A stretch of 38,744 nucleotides of DNA from a bacterium (GCA_021800445.1 JAJYYZ010000017.1:1-38744), one strand, 5' to 3'; counted from the stretch's first letter, positions 24,500 through 34,060 are shown. A program made the numbers and translations. Notes: a model not told the origin generated them from the sequence alone.

Positions 24500-25109
24500 T
24501 TTTCGCGTGTAACATGCCGAATATGACCCTCCAAAGATTGAAGACAAGTTCGGAAACAATCGCCATTAGCAGACCATAGTTTACGTAAATGTAGCCGGCT
24601 ATCAATCCAATCACAAAAAACATCGCGGCTTCGACGAGAGCGTCGGTCAATCCATTTTTTAAGTATATGAAAAAATAAATTAAGGCCGCTATTATAGCAA
24701 AGAGAAGCACGTTAACCGTTACATACCATGCCAATATCTGTATCTTGAAAACCCATTCAGAGGTGTAAAACAGGCCTATATGCCTGAAAACCAAGTTTTC
24801 AGTTACCGGAATAAAAATCAGCCAGGTTATAGGAGAGTACTTTGTACTTTGAAGTTTGAAATTCAGATCATGAATTCCATAAGATATAAATCCGGCGATA
24901 AGTGCCACGATTATCGGTAAAGCACTTGAAAAGTTGAAACTTCCAATGTCTGCGTTGCCGGTTACAAAAGTTGCAACTATGGCAAGAGTAAGAGAAGCCA
25001 TAGACGCCCAGAAGATATTTTCCTCATTTTTCTTGCTTTTCCCTAAAAGTAAAGGCAAATAAACCGCTATTATGATTATAACGGCTTCCAAAAAATTGAT
25101 CCAATTCAC
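24483..25109 (-). CDS. CPBP-like multi-pass membrane protein, probably inactive
   Basis: Membrane protein of 208 residues with seven or so hydrophobic helices. The start is GTG 25109 behind GGAGGTG; the frame extends upstream, but that part overlaps the comM start region and looks non-coding. The segment PVTENLVFRHIGLFY resembles the first CPBP/Abi (CAAX protease-like) motif EExxxR with the first Glu replaced by Thr. SELVFNLWR resembles the last motif (HxxxN) without the His. It may be a degenerate CPBP protein without protease activity. It is divergent from comM, with overlapping promoter and ribosome-site DNA between them. Confidence 0.5.
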   Translation of the reverse strand: MNWINFLEAVIIIIAVYLPLLLGKSKKNEENIFWASMASLTLAIVATFVTGNADIGSFNFSSALPIIVALIAGFISYGIHDLNFKLQSTKYSPITWLIFIPVTENLVFRHIGLFYTSEWVFKIQILAWYVTVNVLLFAIIAALIYFFIYLKNGLTDALVEAAMFFVIGLIAGYIYVNYGLLMAIVSELVFNLWRVIFGMLHAKIKESA

Positions 25110-25111
25110 AA

Positions 25112-25139
25112 TTGCACCTCCTTGGTTATAGTGTATAAT
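25112..25139 (+). promoter_or_regulatory. comM promoter
   Basis: TTGCAC (25112-25117) and TATAAT (25134-25139) with a 16-bp spacer precede the comM TTG start by about 25 nt. The -35 overlaps the ribosome site of the divergent membrane gene, so expression of the two may interfere. Confidence 0.5.
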
Positions 25140-25163
25140 CTTTGAGAAAGGGGGAGGTTTCAC

Positions 25164-26220
25164 TTGCATTACTCGAAGGTTAAAAGTGCGATTCTCGCGG
25201 GACTCGATGTGCTCAATGTGGAAGTTGAAGCCGATCTCAACATGAGATCTGTCAGACAGGAATTGGAAATAGTCGGTCTTGGCGATACGGCAATAAAGGA
25301 AAGCAAGAAAAGAGTCATGAGTGCAATAAAAAACAGCGGTTTTGAAGTGCCACATGGTTACATAATCGTCAATCTTGCCCCTGGAGATGCGAAGAAAGAA
25401 GGCACGTTGCTTGATCTTCCAATAGCGATAGCAATTCTTATGGCCTCAGGTAAAATAGAAGTACATCAAGAGTGGCTTTTGATAGGTGAACTTGGTCTTG
25501 ACGGCAAACTGAGAAGAGTGGATGGAGCATTGCCGATCATGATAGCAAAATCCTCCTCAATGAATGCGATAATACCCTCTGATAACATTCCGGAAGTCTC
25601 TCTGCTTAAAGGCAAACGCATATATGCTTGCGATGATCTTCAAACGGTCGTAAGAATAATGTCACAGACAGAATCATTTCATGAAGTTGAATTTAAAGAC
25701 ATGAGTGTTGCCAAAAACAGTTATGAAGTTGATTTTTCAGAAGTAAGAGGTCAGGAACTCGCAAAACGCGCACTCGAAATTTCCGCGACAGGCTTTCACA
25801 ACGTACTTATGAAAGGTCCTCCGGGCGTTGGAAAAACGATGCTTGCGAGAAGATTCCCTACAATTTTACCGTCAATGACCTTCGATGAAATTTTAGAATC
25901 AACAAAGATCTATTCAATAGCAGGTCTTCTTGACGGAGGGCCTGTAACATCCAGGCCATTTCGTTCGCCCCATCACAGCGCATCTCTTGCGGCGATGGTA
26001 GGAGGAGGCGACAGAGCAAAGCCGGGTGAAATAACGCTTGCACATAACGGTGTGATGTTCATGGATGAACTTCCCGAGTTCAGAAGAGATGTGCTTGAGG
26101 CATTGAGACAACCTTTAGAAGATGGTATCGTCACCATTTCAAGAATAAAAGAGACCCACTCGTATCCGGCGCGCTTCATACTCATCAGTTCACAAAATCC
26201 GTGCCCACGTGGCTCAAATA
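25164..26220 (+). pseudogene. comM: comM / Mg-chelatase-like AAA ATPase, 3'-truncated
   Basis: ComM is a hexameric AAA+ helicase that helps branch migration during natural transformation. The start is TTG 25164 behind GGGGGAGG. The N-terminal Lon-like fold (about 1-175) and the AAA core are intact: Walker A GPPGVGKT, Walker [10 protein letters not shown], and [20 protein letters not shown]. The family homology ends at [12 protein letters not shown], near 26215. Intact relatives continue for about 130-150 residues with a cysteine-rich segment and the sensor 2 lid. Here the frame instead reads about 30 unrelated residues to a stop at 26315, antisense to the neighbouring gene. The missing part is not elsewhere in the window, so this copy is likely nonfunctional. 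Confidence 0.88.
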
Positions 26221-26226
26221 TATGGC

Positions 26227-27507
26227 TCACTCTCCATTCAGCCATTCCACTATTTTTCTTGCCAGTATCTCTTTATTGGAACCAGTTATTATCAGCGGTT
26301 TTTTGCTTTTTATGATCTCCCAAACTTTGTGAGTAGCCACATCTATGTTGAAAACTATTGGACTGTTTCCCACGGCCGCAGGAGGATCTATTGGTGAGAA
26401 CCGCTTTACATCTATGTTGTACTTAAGCAGGTACGCAAACAGCGCTGGATTAGGTAGGCCGAAATACTGAATTGTTGTGAGTTCTGGAAGTGCAAGAACT
26501 TCATCTAACCGAACGCTTGCGGATGCCTGCGATGCGATTTGCTTCCATTCTTCAACTTCATTCTTAAGGGAAGAAATCACGCTTTCGTATTCGGCTTCTA
26601 TCTCTTTCCTTATTTCGTCAGCATTTGCAACTCTATCCACGTACACCACTTCTTTTTTATTCTGTGCAATCGTCAGTTTCTCTTGAAGATCCGCTATTTT
26701 ATCAGCCATTATTTTTGTGTCGCCTTTATATTGATTTTCAAATTGTTTGAACTTTTCCATAAGAAGGTTGTACTGTTGAATAATCTCATCCTTATCACTA
26801 AGGGCGTGTTCCGCATACAAAAGTACTGCATACAGATAAGGCAACGCTTTGGAAGGAAATATAAGTTTTTCTCCTTCTATGCGGCCGCCCAATTGCTCAA
26901 GCATTGTCTTTTCATCAGCATTCGCTCCCCATTTCTTAAGAGCGCTGTTTAGAAACTCGTCTGGATTTTCATTGCCGTAGAAGACACCGAGTCTTATGGC
27001 AGGCTTTTCTTCTTCTTTTTGTTCTTCCTTTAAGGACTTCTCAAGCAGTCGCTTGACTTTTTCAACATCCTGATTCATAAGTATTGAGTGTATGATGTAC
27101 CATGATCTGCTCGTTATTTCCATGGAAGCCATATCCACTTCATGGGCAAAGGCTTCTTCAAAAGTATATTCTTTATGGCTGTTTCTGTAATCATTCATAA
27201 TTAGCGAATACAGTATCTCAAGTCCATCACCGTTTCTTGCAGGAAGTGTATAAAATCCCGCATATAGATCGTATATACGCAGGACATAGAAAAGAGCAAG
27301 TTCAGCATACTCTGGCACAACAATATCGTATGATTTCGCAATGGTGTCTGTAAGAAATCTCTGAAGTTTCTTGTTCGTCAGATGGTATACGTTCGGTGTA
27401 AAAATGACGTAGAACAGCGCATCATAAGGTTCTAATTTGTTTGACAGTATATAATCGAAAACTTTTTTCCAGAATATCTCCCATGGTTCCAGTACTTTAT
27501 ATTTCAT
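26227..27507 (-). CDS. coiled-coil protein of unknown function
   Basis: I do not recognise this protein of 426 residues. The start is ATG 27507 behind TTGGAGG. The N-terminal 150 residues are helical and rich in aromatic residues; a charged linker (EEQKEEEKP) follows. A long coiled coil spans about 230-325 ([20 protein letters not shown] onward). A small C-terminal alpha/beta unit (about 340-426) includes [20 protein letters not shown] and [20 protein letters not shown]. That unit is faintly like DUF2325-type domains that end coiled-coil proteins, but this is a guess. Its stop lies only about 10 nt from the comM breakpoint, with no terminator between. Confidence 0.7.
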   Translation of the reverse strand: MKYKVLEPWEIFWKKVFDYILSNKLEPYDALFYVIFTPNVYHLTNKKLQRFLTDTIAKSYDIVVPEYAELALFYVLRIYDLYAGFYTLPARNGDGLEILYSLIMNDYRNSHKEYTFEEAFAHEVDMASMEITSRSWYIIHSILMNQDVEKVKRLLEKSLKEEQKEEEKPAIRLGVFYGNENPDEFLNSALKKWGANADEKTMLEQLGGRIEGEKLIFPSKALPYLYAVLLYAEHALSDKDEIIQQYNLLMEKFKQFENQYKGDTKIMADKIADLQEKLTIAQNKKEVVYVDRVANADEIRKEIEAEYESVISSLKNEVEEWKQIASQASASVRLDEVLALPELTTIQYFGLPNPALFAYLLKYNIDVKRFSPIDPPAAVGNSPIVFNIDVATHKVWEIIKSKKPLIITGSNKEILARKIVEWLNGE

Positions 27508-27600
27508 AATTAGCCTCCAAGAGTATTTTAGCATCTCGATGCAAAAACAGTTTTGATTATTTATTTTTTGGATTGTATTTATGGCAAGTGATCCGTGATC

Positions 27601-27629
27601 TTGAATTGTTTGAATGTGTGATATATAAT
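27601..27629 (+). promoter_or_regulatory. promoter of the lipoprotein-protease pair
   Basis: TTGAAT (27601-27606) and TATAAT (27624-27629) are separated by 17 bp, about 40 nt ahead of the start codon and its AAAGGGGGT ribosome site. Confidence 0.55.
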
Positions 27630-27669
27630 TGCAAAGTAATTCTTATTTCATCTTAAAGGGGGTAATGAT

Positions 27670-30162
27670 TTGAAAACTAAATTTAAATTTCTTTTACTTG
27701 CTGCCGGATTAATCACTCTTATGTTTGTTTTATCCAGTTGTATGACTCCAACATATTCTGTATCCGGATATGTAACAGATGCAAGTGGCAATGGAATATC
27801 TGGGGCTACCATTTCTTTTAGTGACGGCTTGCCTTCGGTTATGACGGGTTCTAATGGTGCATGGTCCCAGAGCGGCCTTAGTGGAAATGTTTCTATTTCA
27901 GCCTACATGAATGGATATTATTTCTATCCTTCCACTATCCCTGTATCAGGCCCAGACAATAACGTTAACTTTACGGCTTACTATTCGGTATCCGGTTCAG
28001 TTTATAACCAAAATGGCAATCCAATCTCCGGAGTAACAATATCATTCAGCAGCAACAGCGTCTCACCGGTTATAACCTCGTCCAATGGTTCATGGTCTCA
28101 GACCGGTTTAAGCGGTCAGATTACAATTACACCGAGTTTATCAGGGTATTCATTTAATCCCTCTAATGTTACCGTTAATGGACCTGAAAGTGGCCTAAAC
28201 TTTACTGGGACTGCTTTACCTCCAAATACACCCTCCAATCCAACACCGTATAATGGACAGACAAATGTTGCCACAAATATAATGCTGGCATGGACAGGAG
28301 GAGGAGCGAATGGTGATACGATAACTTATAGCATTTACTTCGGAACAACCTCCACTCCTTCATTTGTACAAAGTAATCTGACATCTACTTCATACAATCC
28401 TGGGATACTATCTTACGATACAACTTATTACTGGCAGATAGTTGCTACCGATGAAAATAACGGTTCAAGTTCTTCTGACCCTATATGGTCATTTACCACG
28501 CAAAATCAGCCTGTTAATCCACCCAACCCCCCGTCCAATCCATCTCCTTCTAACGGCCAGACAAATATTTCAATCACTCCAACATTATCATGGACAGGCG
28601 GAGGACCTAATGGAGACACAATAACCTATGATGTTTATTTTGGTACATCTCCTACACCGTCACTTACACAAAGCAATCTGACATCTACCTCATACAATCC
28701 TGGGACATTATCTTACGATACGACTTATTACTGGCAGATAGTTGCCGATGATGCAAACACAGGTTTGACAGTGAATGGCCCTGTATGGTCATTTACCACA
28801 CAATCACAACCGGCTCCGTCAACTTATTCTATATCTGGACAGATCACGGACATAAATGGGAACGGCATATCAGGTGTTACTATCTCCTTTAGTGGTGGAT
28901 ATTCTTCCGTTACGACAGGTTCCAACGGATACTGGTCTAAAAGCGGATTAACTGGATCAGTTACTGTGGTTCCATATATGAACGATTATACCTTTGTGCC
29001 TTCAAGCATAAATGTGACAGGTTCAAACAGCGGTGTCAATTTTAGTGGATATTTGAATGTAAGCGGTAATATGAGCATTATAAATCAATGGTCATTATCT
29101 GTTCCACAAAACGGACAAAATGTGGCAGGCCAGATCTATTCATCGCCTGCGATTTCTACTGACGGTACCATTTTTATAGGAGGAACGGGTGGCTTGTTCT
29201 CTGTGCAAAACGGCACCGTTAGCTATGTAGGAGGAGTTTTAAATTCTTCAAATTCACTGGTAAAAATCTGGAGTTCGCCGGCTGTTGATCCTAATAATGA
29301 TGATGTTTTTGTAGGAACAAACAACGGTTATGTTATTTCCACGCAGTATCCTTTCAATAATGTTTATTACCCAAGGGTATCTCAGAATCCAATTATTGGC
29401 GCCCCCTTGTGCTTTAATGGAAATGTCTATGTAGTAGATGAAGCTGGAAATATATATGAAATGTCAGAAACTTCTATGAGTACATCTTTAATCGTTACTT
29501 TAGGATACGGAAATGAAGTATGGACAAGTCCTATAACAAATGGCACAGATTTACTTATAGGCACGACAGCCGGAAATTTCTACGCAATTAATTTGTCTAC
29601 AGATCAAACCGACTGGACTTATTCCATAGGCAGCCAGCAAATACTTGATACAGCAGCAATAGGTCCTAACGGTAATATTTATTTTGCAGGGACAAATCTT
29701 TATTCTGTTGCACCAAATGGACAGCTAAGATGGTCTGTAAATCTGGATGGATCCCAGATCACAGGCAGTCCCGTAGTATCCGGAAATGGAGTTGTATATA
29801 TAGGCACAAGTACAGGTGATTTTTACGCTGTAAATTCAAGTAATGGAAACATAATATGGCAGGATAATTTGTCAACACAGATAGGCGGGATATCAGGTTC
29901 TGCGCTTATAGGAAACAATGGCGTTGTTTATGTAGCCTCCGGCTGGGTTTTGTATGCTTTAAATGCGGGAACAGGAACAGTTATAAGCAGTATTAGTTTG
30001 GGATATAACATAGAATCAAGTCCTGTGTTGAATGATGGCTATATTTACATTGGTTGTGACGATGGGAATTTATATCAAATTCAAGCATTAAGTACAAATA
30101 TATCTTCAGCAGGTTGGCCGATGTTCATGGATAATTGGTATCATACAGGATTAGGAGGTTAA
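27670..30162 (+). CDS. large modular surface lipoprotein (CarboxypepD_reg, FN3-like, PQQ-type propeller)
   Basis: Lipoprotein of 830 residues starting at TTG 27670. The signal ends in a lipobox (FVLSSC, Cys about 24). The modules in order are two carboxypeptidase-regulatory-like beta-sandwiches (about 28-182, each with VSG...GNGISG/GNPISG...ISFS), two near-identical FN3-like domains (about 183-377, with TYYWQIVA and PxWSFTTQ), a third regulatory-like sandwich (about 383-458), and a beta-propeller of about eight PQQ/pyrrolo-quinoline-like repeats (about 470-826, with SSPAISTDGTIFIGG and SPVLNDGYIYIGCDDGNLY). It is probably displayed on the outside for binding sugars or surfaces. No catalytic motif is seen. 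It overlaps the protease gene's leader, so the two are co-expressed. Confidence 0.85.
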   Translation: MKTKFKFLLLAAGLITLMFVLSSCMTPTYSVSGYVTDASGNGISGATISFSDGLPSVMTGSNGAWSQSGLSGNVSISAYMNGYYFYPSTIPVSGPDNNVNFTAYYSVSGSVYNQNGNPISGVTISFSSNSVSPVITSSNGSWSQTGLSGQITITPSLSGYSFNPSNVTVNGPESGLNFTGTALPPNTPSNPTPYNGQTNVATNIMLAWTGGGANGDTITYSIYFGTTSTPSFVQSNLTSTSYNPGILSYDTTYYWQIVATDENNGSSSSDPIWSFTTQNQPVNPPNPPSNPSPSNGQTNISITPTLSWTGGGPNGDTITYDVYFGTSPTPSLTQSNLTSTSYNPGTLSYDTTYYWQIVADDANTGLTVNGPVWSFTTQSQPAPSTYSISGQITDINGNGISGVTISFSGGYSSVTTGSNGYWSKSGLTGSVTVVPYMNDYTFVPSSINVTGSNSGVNFSGYLNVSGNMSIINQWSLSVPQNGQNVAGQIYSSPAISTDGTIFIGGTGGLFSVQNGTVSYVGGVLNSSNSLVKIWSSPAVDPNNDDVFVGTNNGYVISTQYPFNNVYYPRVSQNPIIGAPLCFNGNVYVVDEAGNIYEMSETSMSTSLIVTLGYGNEVWTSPITNGTDLLIGTTAGNFYAINLSTDQTDWTYSIGSQQILDTAAIGPNGNIYFAGTNLYSVAPNGQLRWSVNLDGSQITGSPVVSGNGVVYIGTSTGDFYAVNSSNGNIIWQDNLSTQIGGISGSALIGNNGVVYVASGWVLYALNAGTGTVISSISLGYNIESSPVLNDGYIYIGCDDGNLYQIQALSTNISSAGWPMFMDNWYHTGLGG
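28381..28745 (+). repeat. 300-bp-period duplication encoding FN3-like domains
   Basis: Bases 28381-28445 and 28681-28745 are nearly identical (for example TCATACAATCCTGGGA followed by CTTATTACTGGCAGATAGTT). This indicates a recent domain duplication or gene conversion within the lipoprotein gene. Confidence 0.75.
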
Positions 30163-30164
30163 TG

Positions 30165-31337
30165 ATGATGAAAAAAATCATACTTCTTATCATAAGTGCT
30201 TCATTGGTGATGCTGTTGCTTTCTGGATGTATGCTTGTAAATAAAGTTAATACACAGCCCGAAAACAATTATACTGTTGCTTTGGGATTAAGACCGCTAC
30301 CGGGTGATTTTCTCAACTGGTGGTTTGATCAACTGAAAAATAAGCAAAATGGATCAAATTCAATTCAAAGCAAGAAGCCATTAAAACTTATAGCAACGAA
30401 TGATGAAATAGCGAACACTCAGCAGCTTTTAACACAGTCTACATCTCAAAATCCGAATCCGCCTTTTTCTTATGATTTAAGAAATTATAATGACGTTCCT
30501 CCCGTTGGCAATCAGGGGCAGGCGAATGATTGCTGGGCATATTCAACAGTTGAATCTTTGGAAAGCGCAATGCTTGTGCAATTAGGCCCTTCTGGAATAT
30601 CTGCAGATTATCCTTTCATAAATGATCCAAATAACCCACAATTATCTGTGCAATTTGCAGCTTATAACAATTATGACTGGAATTTATCTCCACATGAACT
30701 AACAGGGTACTACTTTATCTCGTATCAGGAGACAAATCAGGATAACGGCGGAAATCACTTTTTTGCATTTTATAATCTTGCTGTGAGAGGAGTACCTCTA
30801 AGTAGTGATTTCCCCTATGAAGACAGTGCAGATGCTTCATATATTCAGTGGGATCCGACGAATGGATATTGGCCACAGGATCTTGTAAAAGCGCAGTATG
30901 CTTATGTTATACCATCTGCGGAATGGTTCTATGATAATAGTTACAGTTATACAGATTACATAGATACTATACAAAGTGCAATAATGACATATGGTGCTGT
31001 TGCAGTAGATTTTACAGAATACAGTGATTTTCCTAATTACGAATATTGGCAAGCTCCGTGTTCCAATTGGGTATATATTCCGTCTTCTACAGCAAATCCC
31101 ACATCATCAGGTCATGCCGTTATTTTGATAGGTTGGAATGACAATGGAGGTACTAATTATTCGGGTCCTGTATGGATTTTACAGAATCAATGGGGATCTT
31201 CTTGGGCTAATAATGGGTATTTCATGTTACCTATAATAACGCAAGAGCAATACAATGATATTGGTAGTAATCCTCAAGCCATTGGTTACTGGCAAATAGA
31301 GTCAAATCCTGGTGGAATGTATGTGCCTGCTTTGTGA
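30165..31337 (+). CDS. papain-like (C1A) cysteine protease lipoprotein
   Basis: Secreted protease of 390 residues with a lipobox LSGC (Cys 22). After a propeptide-like stretch, the mature papain fold begins at FSYDLRN. The catalytic Cys 123 is in GNQGQANDCWAYSTVESLES, with the oxyanion Gln at Q117. His 317 is in SGHAVILIGWND and Asn 341 in LQNQWGSSWANNGYF. All catalytic residues are therefore present. ATG 30165 (or 30162/30168) follows an AGGAGGT that lies inside the 3' end of the upstream gene, so the two are tightly coupled. It probably works at the cell surface on peptides or on partner surface proteins. Confidence 0.9.
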   Translation: MMKKIILLIISASLVMLLLSGCMLVNKVNTQPENNYTVALGLRPLPGDFLNWWFDQLKNKQNGSNSIQSKKPLKLIATNDEIANTQQLLTQSTSQNPNPPFSYDLRNYNDVPPVGNQGQANDCWAYSTVESLESAMLVQLGPSGISADYPFINDPNNPQLSVQFAAYNNYDWNLSPHELTGYYFISYQETNQDNGGNHFFAFYNLAVRGVPLSSDFPYEDSADASYIQWDPTNGYWPQDLVKAQYAYVIPSAEWFYDNSYSYTDYIDTIQSAIMTYGAVAVDFTEYSDFPNYEYWQAPCSNWVYIPSSTANPTSSGHAVILIGWNDNGGTNYSGPVWILQNQWGSSWANNGYFMLPIITQEQYNDIGSNPQAIGYWQIESNPGGMYVPAL

Positions 31338-31347
31338 AACAAAATTT

Positions 31348-31376
31348 TTGGTGTCGACAAACTTTAATTGTATAAT
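31348..31376 (+). promoter_or_regulatory. promoter of first YVTN propeller gene
   Basis: TTGGTG (31348-31353) and TATAAT (31371-31376) with a 17-bp spacer lie about 38 nt ahead of the ATG, with GAGGAGG as ribosome site. Confidence 0.55.
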
Positions 31377-31414
31377 TTCATTTTTATCACATTGCATCCA
31401 GAGGAGGTTTTAAA

Positions 31415-32659
31415 ATGAGAAGATTCAAGAAGATCAGTATTTTATTTTTATTGGCAGGAGGAGCAATCGTTGCATTAGTTTTATCTGGATGTATGAGTCT
31501 GCAACCGCCATTAGCCCCTATTTTAAGTTTGGTTAATACAACAGCAAATAGCGTGACAATTTCATGGACGGAAAATTCAACAGTAGATGGCTTTTATATT
31601 CTGGAATCAACAGATGGTTCTAATTTTAATAACATAGCAAATGTGAGTGGAGGTACTAATAGTTACAAAATTACTGATTTATCTCCAAGCACAAATTATT
31701 ACTTTGAAGTACAAGCTTATAACGCTGGAGGACAAACAAATTCAAACATCATAATGGCAACAACTCAAAAGTTAAATATAATCTATGTTACTAATTATTT
31801 GGATAATACGGTTAGTGTCATAAACGGGAATACAAATATTGTTGCTCAAGTCATATCTGTTGGGAATGATCCAGGGGCGATAGCAGTGAATCCTCAAACA
31901 ACCATTATTTACGTTACTAATTTTGAAGATAATACGGTCAGCGTGATAGATAGCCAAACAAATACTGTTTTTCAAACTATATCTGTTGGAAATGGGCCAA
32001 GTGCGGTGGGAGTGAATCCTCAAACAGATATGATCTACGTCGCTAATTCTTGGGATAATACAGTCAGTGTTATAAACGGATATACAAATTCTGTTATTAG
32101 GACTTTTGCTGTTGGACTTCATCCAAGTGCAGTAGGAGTGAATCCTCAAACAGATATGATCTACGTCGCTAATTATTCAGATAACACAGTCAGTGTAATA
32201 AATGGTCAGACAAATTCTGTTGTTGCAACCATATCTGTTGGAATCAATCTGGATGGAATAGGAGTGGATCCAGAGACGAACATGATCTATGTCGATAATG
32301 AAAATGGTAATGGTTATAATATCTTCGTGATAAATGGCCAAACCAATTCTGTTGTTGCAACTGTACCTGTTGGAAATAACCCAAGTGGAGTAGGAGTGGA
32401 TCCAGACACAAACATGATCTACGTTGCTAATTCTGGCAGTAACACAGTCAGCGTGATAAACGGCCAAATTAATTCTGTTGTTGCAACTGTACCTGTTGGT
32501 ATCGATCCAAATGGAATAGGAATAAATTCAGACACAAACATGATCTACGTTGCTAATTATGGAAGTAACACAGTCAGCGTGATAGATGGCCAGACAAATA
32601 CTGTTGTTCAAACTATATCTGTCGGAAATTGGCCAAGTGCAGTAAGCCTTCTTTACTGA
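31415..32659 (+). CDS. lipoprotein with FN3 domain and seven-bladed YVTN propeller
   Basis: Lipoprotein of 414 residues with a lipobox VLSGC (Cys about 26). An FN3 domain (about 33-118, with NSVTISWTENSTVDGFYI and STNYYFEVQAYN) is followed by seven 42-residue YVTN repeats (about 122-414), each of the form MIYVANxxxNTVSVINGQTN then VVATISVGxxPxGIGVDPxTN. Seven repeats make a closed propeller ending in SLLY. The fifth repeat has a small insertion (ENGNGYNIF). YVTN proteins usually bind at the surface and have no known chemistry. It is a clear paralogue of the next gene. Confidence 0.88.
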   Translation: MRRFKKISILFLLAGGAIVALVLSGCMSLQPPLAPILSLVNTTANSVTISWTENSTVDGFYILESTDGSNFNNIANVSGGTNSYKITDLSPSTNYYFEVQAYNAGGQTNSNIIMATTQKLNIIYVTNYLDNTVSVINGNTNIVAQVISVGNDPGAIAVNPQTTIIYVTNFEDNTVSVIDSQTNTVFQTISVGNGPSAVGVNPQTDMIYVANSWDNTVSVINGYTNSVIRTFAVGLHPSAVGVNPQTDMIYVANYSDNTVSVINGQTNSVVATISVGINLDGIGVDPETNMIYVDNENGNGYNIFVINGQTNSVVATVPVGNNPSGVGVDPDTNMIYVANSGSNTVSVINGQINSVVATVPVGIDPNGIGINSDTNMIYVANYGSNTVSVIDGQTNTVVQTISVGNWPSAVSLLY

Positions 32660-32750
32660 CTAATCTTTTAGATTTTAGTGAATTTGGGAATGTTCTTATA
32701 CATCAAGTTATGAAAAGGAAATTTTTCTAAAAGAGGAGGCTAAAATAAAA

Positions 32751-33734
32751 TTGAAGAAATTGAAATTTGTGATGTTTTTTTCAGGGTTAGTAACCTTGAT
32801 GTTCGTTCTTTCGAGCTGTGGAAATGTTTTTGCTCCTAAATTTTCGGACATGATTTATGTTGCTAATTTTGGAAGTAACACTGTCAGTGTAATAATGATT
32901 GGTAACGACAATACTTTTGATGTTCCTGTAGGAACTAAACCAGATGCAGTAGGAATAAATCCTCAAACGAACATGATCTATGTTGCCAATATTGGAGATG
33001 GGACAGTTAGTGTTATAAGTAACAGCAACAATACTGTTGTTGCAAATATATCTGTTGGGAACTATCCAGATGCATTAGGAGTAGATCCTATAACGAACAC
33101 GATCTATGTTGCTAATTGGATAAATGGAACAGTCAGTGTCATAAATGGGCAGACAAATTCTGTTGTTCAAACTATACCTGTTGGAAGTGAGCCGGATGCA
33201 ATAGGAGTAAATCCTCAAACAAACATGATCTACGTCGCTAATGATCATAGTAACACAATCAGTGTCATAAACGGGCAGACAAATTCTGTTGTTCAAACTA
33301 TACCTGTTGGAAGTGAGCCGGATGCAATAGGAGTAAATCTTCAAACGAACATAATCTACGTTGCTAATGAGGGCAGTAACATCTATAATGGAAGTATCAG
33401 CGTGATAAATGGTCAAAAAAGTTCTGTTGTTCAAACAATATCTGTTGGGAGTGAACCATCTGGAGTAGGAGTAAATTCTCAAACGAACATGATCTACATC
33501 GCTAATCTAGGAAACAATACAGTCAGCGTGATAAACGGTCAAACAAATTCTGTTACTGTAATTATACCTGTTGAGAATTCACCGGTTGCAGTAGGATTGA
33601 ATCCTACTGCAAACATGATCTACGTCGCTAATGAGGGTAGTAACAATGTCAGCGTGATAAATGGCCAGACAAATACTGTTGTCGCAACTTTAGATACTGA
33701 AAATAATCCAGTTGCAGTAGGAGTACTTTACTGA
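32751..33734 (+). CDS. lipoprotein with seven-bladed YVTN propeller
   Basis: Lipoprotein of 327 residues. The start is TTG 32751, with GAGGAGG 12-17 nt upstream. The signal (FSGLVTLMFVLSSC) is nearly the same as that of the 830-residue lipoprotein. It has no FN3 domain; seven YVTN repeats follow directly (about 35-327), ending in VGVLY. Repeat five carries an insertion (EGSNIYNGSI) at the same place as in its paralogue, pointing to gene duplication. Repeats three and four are almost identical in DNA. Role as surface binding protein is inferred. Confidence 0.88.
   Translation: MKKLKFVMFFSGLVTLMFVLSSCGNVFAPKFSDMIYVANFGSNTVSVIMIGNDNTFDVPVGTKPDAVGINPQTNMIYVANIGDGTVSVISNSNNTVVANISVGNYPDALGVDPITNTIYVANWINGTVSVINGQTNSVVQTIPVGSEPDAIGVNPQTNMIYVANDHSNTISVINGQTNSVVQTIPVGSEPDAIGVNLQTNIIYVANEGSNIYNGSISVINGQKSSVVQTISVGSEPSGVGVNSQTNMIYIANLGNNTVSVINGQTNSVTVIIPVENSPVAVGLNPTANMIYVANEGSNNVSVINGQTNTVVATLDTENNPVAVGVLY
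33134..33366 (+). repeat. 126-bp-period near-identical propeller repeats
   Basis: Bases 33134-33240 and 33260-33366 differ at only a few positions (for example AATCCTCAAAC against AATCTTCAAAC), so blades three and four are recently duplicated or homogenised. Confidence 0.8.
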
Positions 33735-34060
33735 ACATATTTTCACAGTTGAATTTACTTAAGAGACATAATTTGAAGCAATAGGAATAGATTGAGAAAG
33801 TGTTTTACCTACGACTTTTTATCGTTAACAGTTGCATTTATTAATTTTTTGATGTTTTGGTGTGGCATTTTTAGTGGTGTTAAATAGGAGTACAAAACAG
33901 AATAAAAATAGGATCTAAAATTTGGAGATATAGTTTGGTCTATTCACCTTAGTCAAGATGGGAAATTGTCTTACTCAATTTTTCAAGTTGATGTAGATTC
34001 ATTTAGTATCCAAACTCTTTTCTCTAACTATATTTTACACATGATTTAGTATCATTATCC
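33735..34060. other. AT-rich intergenic DNA
   Basis: No gene or clear terminator is seen in this stretch, which leads into the recombination-site-like region. Composition is clearly more AT-rich than the core of the window. Confidence 0.5.

Noticed and set aside
33134-33366. CRISPR-like array
   Set aside because: The 126-bp period encodes in-frame propeller blades, and spacers are not unique.
31772-33482. Long antisense frames opposite the propeller repeats
   Set aside because: They arise from the repeated sequence read on the other strand, with no ribosome sites and biased residue content.
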